The translations under genes were made by a program, and so were the position numbers. This document shows positions 59,236 through 64,000 of a stretch of 64,000 bases of DNA, piece by piece. Source of the DNA: Misgurnus anguillicaudatus. Lineage: Eukaryota; Chordata; Actinopteri; Cypriniformes; Cobitidae. How positions within the stretch are numbered: the first letter of the stretch is position 1; each line of letters starts with the position of its first letter. The notes beneath the pieces were generated by a model. It was given only the letters and a program-made list of their open reading frames with translations, had not been told where the DNA came from and made no database searches. Where the stretch lies: the NCBI RefSeq assembly GCF_027580225.2, contig NC_073352.2, positions 38,193,501 through 38,257,500 of the forward strand, written 5' to 3'.

Positions 59236-59950
59236 GCCCTTTGGGTCCCTCATCCTCCAGGAGGGGCCCTTTCCAACGACCCCACCCACGTCTCCGTACC
59301 CCCTTCCCCGGCCGAGAAACGACCCCGGGAACATCGCCCCGTCAACCCGACCACCGTGCACCCGAGGCCGGCTTTGGACCCCGCGACGGACACCCTGGAG
59401 CTCGTACCCGGCGCACCGTTTGGTCCCTGCCATCCCACTCTTAAGCACTCCCCCACCGGACTAAGCCCCATCCTCCCGGCCCTTCTGGAGAACCAAACAG
59501 TTGGTCAACCCGAAAGATTTTCCAGCAGTTGGTCAACCTCAATCGACTTAGGTTTTGGAGTGTTCGCGTTTCCAGCAGTTGGTCAACCTCAATCGACTTA
59601 GGTTTTGGAGCGTTCGCGTTTCCAGCAGTTGGTCAACCTCAATCGACTTAGGCTCTGGAGCTTTCGCCTCTCCAGCAGTTGGTCAACCCCAACGATTTAG
59701 GCTCTTGAGCTTTCACTTCTCCAGCAGTTGGTCAACCCCATCGACTTAGGTTCTGGGGCGTTCGCTTCTCCTGCCATAGACTTAGGTTCTATAGCTTTCG
59801 CCTCTCCGACAGTTGGTCAACCCCAATCGACTTAGGCTCTGGAGCTTTCACTTCTCCAGCAGTTGGTCAACCCCATCGACTTAGGTTCTGGAGCTTTCGC
59901 CTCTCCGACAGTTGGTCAACCCCGATCGACTTAGCTATATACCTGATGGC
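59236..59950. repeat. Spacer module S13
   Basis: Full head but fewer 50-bp units. The CCCCAAAATTTCTCC unit and one GAGTTTCC unit are missing, and the GATAC of the head is GAAAC. Confidence 0.9.
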
Positions 59951-61468
59951 ACCTGTTCGCCCTACCGTCCCCCGCGAAGGGGGAACCCGCCGGGTCCGCG
60001 GCCGGGAGGGTGCGCCTCGGTCGGCCTGGGGGACCGGTGATACTTCCGGTCGAAACTCCGAATTTCGTTACAGCGCCGCTCCGGCGCCTCGGGCCCGGGT
60101 CCTTCGACCTTCGGGTCGGTCGGTCCGCCGGAGGGGCCCTTTCGAACGAGCCCACCCGCGAGTATCTGGCCCTTTCCGCAGCGGAGATACGGGGTGCCGT
60201 CTCCGGATTTTCCCACGGCCGCTGCTCGGGCGCCTTAAGTCCCAGGACGTCGCCCTCGGGGTCGGTCGCTCTACCCGAGGGGACCTTTCGAACGAGCCCG
60301 CCCTCGACCCTCCGACCCTTTCCGCGGCCGAGATACGGCGGTTCGAAAAAAAAAAACGCTCGTCCGGAGTTTGCTCGCCCGTAGCGTCCGCTGCATTCGT
60401 CCGCCGGAGGCGTGACTGGTCTCGTTCGAAAGGTCTTTCCGGGGGCTTTCCGGCGACGCCGGCCCCGAGTCCGTGCGACCCCGTGGACCGGAGATACTTT
60501 CGGTCGAATATCCGAATTTCGTTACTGCGCCGCTCCGGCGCCTCGGGTCCGGGGCCTTCGAACTTCGGGTCGAGTGGTCCGCCGGAGGATCCCTTTCGAA
60601 CGAGCCCACCCGCGAGTATCTGGCTCTTTCCGCGGCGGAGATACGGGGGGCCGTCACAGGATTTTCCCACGGCCGCTGCTCGGGCGCCTTAAGTCCGAGG
60701 ACGTCGCCCTCGGGGTCGGTCGCTCTACCCGAGGGGACCTTTCGAACGAGCCCGCCCTCGACCCTCCGACCCTTTCCGCGGCCGAGACACGGCGGATCGA
60801 AAAAAAAAAACGCTGGTCCGGAGTTCGCGCGCTCGTAGCGTCCGCTGCGTTCGTCCGCTGGAGGCGCGGCCGGTCTCGTTCGAAAGGTCTTTCCTGGGGC
60901 TTTTCGGCGACGCCGGCCCCGAGTCCGTGCGACCCCGGGGACCGGAGATACTTCCGGTCGAATTTAGGAAAATTTCGAACGGCCGTATCTCGGGCGCCTC
61001 GGGCCCGGGGCCTTCGAACTTCGGATCGGTCGGTCCGCCGGAGGGGCCCTTTCGAACGAGCCCACCCGGGAGTATCTGGCCCCTTCCGCAGCGGAGATAC
61101 AGGGGGCCGTCTCCGGATTTTCCCACTGCCGCTGCTCGGGCGCCTTAAGTCCGAGGACGTCGCCCTCGGGGTCGGTCGCTCTACCCGAGGAGACCTTTCG
61201 AACGAGCCCGCCCTCGACCCTCCGACCCTTTTCGCGGCCGAGATACAGCGGTTCGAAAAAAAAAAACGCTCTTCCGTAGTTCGCGCGCCCGTAGCGTCCG
61301 CTGCGTTCGTCCGCCGGAGGCGCGGCCGGTCTCGTTCGAAAGGTCTCTCTCGGGGCTTTCCGTGGACGCCAGCCTCGGGTCCGTGCGACCCCGGGGGCCG
61401 GAGATACGGACTTCCACCGCTGCACCTTTAAACGGCCGTAGCTCGGGCGCCTTAAGACCGAGACCTTA

Positions 61469-62261
61469 GCCCTTTGGGTCCCTCATCCTCCAGGAGGGGC
61501 CCTTTCCAACGACCCCACCCACGTCTCCGTACCCCCTTCCCCGGCCGAGATACGACCCCGGGAACATCGCCCCGTCAACCCGACCACCGTGCACCCGAGG
61601 CCGGCTTTGGACCCCGCGACGGACACCCTGGAGCTCGTACCCGGCGCACCGTTTAGTCCCTGCCATCCCACTCTTAAGCACTCCCCCACCGGACTAAGCC
61701 CCATCCTCCCGGCCCTTCTGGAGAACCAAACAGTTGGTCAACCCCAAAATTTCTCCAACCGTTGGTCAACCCGAAAGATTTTCCAGCAGTTGGTCAACCT
61801 CAATCGACTTAGGTTTTGGAGCGTTCGAGTTTCCAGCAGTTGGTCAACCTCAATCGACTTAGGTTTTGGAGTGTTCGCGTTTCCAGCAGTTGGTCAACCT
61901 CAATCGACTTAGGTTTTGGAGCGTTCGCGTTTCCAGCAGTTGGTCAACCTCAATCGACTTAGGCTCTGGAGCTTTCGCCTCTCCAGCAGTTGGTCAACCC
62001 CAACGACTTAGGCTCTTGAGCTTTCACTTCTCCAGCAGTTGGTCAACCCCATCGACTTAGGTTCTGGGGCGTTCGCTTCTCCTGCCATAGACTTAGGTTC
62101 TAGAGCTTTCGCCTCTCCGACAGTTGGTCAACCCCAATCGACTTAGGCTCTGGAGCTTTCACTTCTCCAGCAGTTGGTCAACCCCATCGACTTAGGTTCT
62201 GGAGCTTTCGCCTCTCCGACAGTTGGTCAACCCCGATCGACTTAGCTATATACCTGATGGC
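61469..62261. repeat. Spacer module S14
   Basis: Full module, the last before the window ends inside a monomer run. It shares GTTTAGTCCCTG with S4. Confidence 0.9.
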
Positions 62262-64000
62262 ACCTGTTCGCCCTACCGTCCCCCGCGAAGGGGGAACCCG
62301 CCGGGACCGCGGCCGGGAGGGTGCGCCTCGGTCGGCCCGGGGGACCGGAGATACTTCCGGTCGAAAATCCGAATTTCGTTACAGCGCCGCTCCGGCGCCT
62401 CGGGCCCGGGTCCTTCGACCTTCGGGTCGGTCGGTCCGCCGGAGGGGCCCTTTCGAACGAGCCCACCCGCGAGTATCTGGCCCTTTCCGCGGCGGAGATA
62501 CGGGGGGCCGTCTCCGGATTTTCCCACGGCCGCTGCTCGGGCGCCTTAAGTCCAAAGACGTCGCCCTCGGGGTCGGTCGCTCTACCCGAGGGGACCTTTC
62601 GAACGAGCCCGCCCTCGACCCTCCGACCCTTTCCGCGGCCGAGATACGGCGATCGAAAAAAAAAACGCTGGTACGGAGTTCGCGCGCCCGTAGCGTCCGC
62701 TGCGTTCGTCCGCCGGAGGCGCGGCCGGTCTCGTTCGAAAGGTCTTTCCCGGGGCTTTCCGGCGACGCCGGCCCCGAGTCCGTGCGACCCCGTGGACCGG
62801 AGATACTTCCGGTCGAATATCCGAATTTCGTTACCGCGCCGCTCCGGCGCCTCGGGTCCGGGGCCTTCGACCTTCGGGTCGATTGGTCCGCCGGAGGGGC
62901 CCTTTCGATCGAGCCCACCCTCGAGTATCTGGCCTTTTCCGCGGCGGAGATACGGGGGGCCGTCTCCGGATTTTCCCACGGCCGCTGCTCGGGCGCCTTA
63001 AGTCCGAGGACGTCGCCCTCGGGGTCGGTCGCTCTACCCGAGGGGACCTTTCGAACGAGCCCGCCCTCGACCCTCCGACCCTTTCCGCGGCCGAGATACG
63101 GCGGATCGAAAAAAAAAAACGCTGGTCCGGAGTTCGCGCGCCCGTAGCGTCCGCTGCGTTCGTCCGCCGGAGGCGCGGCCGGTCTCGTTCGAAAGGTCTT
63201 TCCCGGGGCTTTCCGGCGACGCCGGCCCCGAGTCCGTGCGACCCCGTGGACCGGAGATACTTCCGGTCGAATATCCGAAATTCGTTACCGCGCCGCTCCG
63301 GCGCCTCGGGTCCGGGGCCTTCGACCTTCGGGTCGGTCGGTCCGCCGGAGGGGCCCTTTCGAACGAGCCCACCCGCGAGTATCTGGCCCTTTCCGCAGCG
63401 GAGATACGGGGTGCCGACTCCGGATTTTCCCACGGCCGCTGCTCGGGCGCCTTAAGTCCGAGGACGTCGCCCTCGGGGTCGGTCGCTCTACCCGAGGGGA
63501 CCTTTCGAACGAGCCCGCCCTCGACCCTCCGACCCTTTCCGCGGCCGAGAAACGGCGGTTCGAAAAAAAAAAACGCTCGTCCGGAGTTTGCTCGCCCGTA
63601 GCGTCCGCTGCGTTCGTCCGCCGGAGACGTGACTGGTCTCGTTCGAAAGGTCTTTCCCGGGGCTTTCCGGCGACGCCGGCCCCGAGTCCGTGCGACCCCG
63701 TGGACCGGAGATACTTCCGGTCGAATATCCGAATTTCGTTACCGCGCCGCTCCGGCGCCTCGGGTCCGGGGCCTTCGAACTTCGGGTCGGTCGGTCCGCC
63801 GGAGGGGCCCTTTCGAACGAGCCCACCCGGGAGTATCTGGCCCCTTCCGCAGCGGAGATACGGGGGGCGTCTCCGGATTTTCCCACTGCCGCTGCTCGGG
63901 CGCCTTAAGTCCGAGGACGTCGCCCTCGAGGTCGGTCGCTCTACCCGAGGAGACCTTTCGAACGAGCCCGCCCTCGACCCTCCGACCCTTTTCGCGGCCG

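Larger units (their letters stand above)
23332..64000. repeat. GC-rich higher-order tandem array, possibly ribosomal-spacer-like
   Basis: From an abrupt edge near 23332 to the window end the sequence is a nested repeat. The base monomer is ~454 bp, roughly 65-70 copies by length. It comprises part A (~147 bp, GAGATACTTCCGGTCGAA start), part B (~141 bp, GAGATACGGGGGGCC start) and part C (~165 bp, GAGATACGGCGG start followed by an 8-14 base A run). Monomer runs are broken by 14 spacer modules listed separately. Both strands carry long open frames because stop codons are rare at this composition. Frames shift between monomers and no protein motif appears, so no gene is called. No 18S, 5.8S or 28S sequence is seen. 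Confidence 0.95.

Noticed and set aside
23332..64000. rRNA genes or transcribed spacers within the array
   Set aside because: No conserved 18S, 5.8S or 28S core sequence was recognised. Only the spacer-like arrangement suggests rDNA.

Overview
The window is eukaryotic, most likely teleost and probably cyprinid fish. It shows GT-AG introns, CR1/L2-type LINE tails ending in TTGAA repeats, cut-and-paste elements with hAT-like 8-bp, piggyBac-like TTAA and TA target duplications, and a HECT ubiquitin-ligase-like gene of the kind expanded in fish. No prokaryotic operon, tRNA gene, rRNA gene or CRISPR array was recognised. The species call is inference.

Layout. (1) 1-6724, minus strand: the 5' part of a Ty3/gypsy LTR retrotransposon. 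In transcription order it has a ~2.5 kb LTR (TGTCAC...GTGACA) with a seven-copy ~143-bp array, a primer-binding site matching tRNA-Ser, gag, a textbook -1 frameshift signal, and an open pol that leaves the window inside integrase. (2) 6725-7830: a CR1/L2-like LINE whose reverse-transcriptase frame begins exactly at the LTR edge, so the gypsy element probably landed in a LINE. (3) 7838-8358: four ~130-bp tandem repeats with an internal palindrome, then a second LINE 3' tail ending near 9136. (4) 10356-20211, plus strand: a six-exon HECT E3-ligase-like gene with the catalytic Cys codon at 20110-20112. Its introns are a transposon nest. One contains a 2.4-kb TTAA-flanked piggyBac-like element that holds an inverted, ~98% identical copy of part of the gene's own HECT exon. 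(5) 20212-22992: AT-rich intergenic DNA with two small inverted-repeat elements. (6) 22993-23263: a six-copy 43-bp minisatellite. (7) 23332-64000: a very GC-rich array that runs off the window.

The GC-rich array has nested order. A ~454-bp monomer is built of three related ~150-bp parts (A, B, C), each beginning with GAGATAC. Runs of monomers are punctuated 14 times by a spacer (S) made of a GC-rich head, about nine ~50-bp units carrying TTGGTCAACC, and a CTATATACC exit. Monomers and spacers are further copied in near-identical blocks of 0.9, 2.27 and 4.66 kb. Repeats followed by a promoter-like exit recall a vertebrate ribosomal intergenic spacer, but no rRNA gene is present, so that identity is a hypothesis. 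The long frames in the array, open on both strands, are compositional and not annotated as genes.
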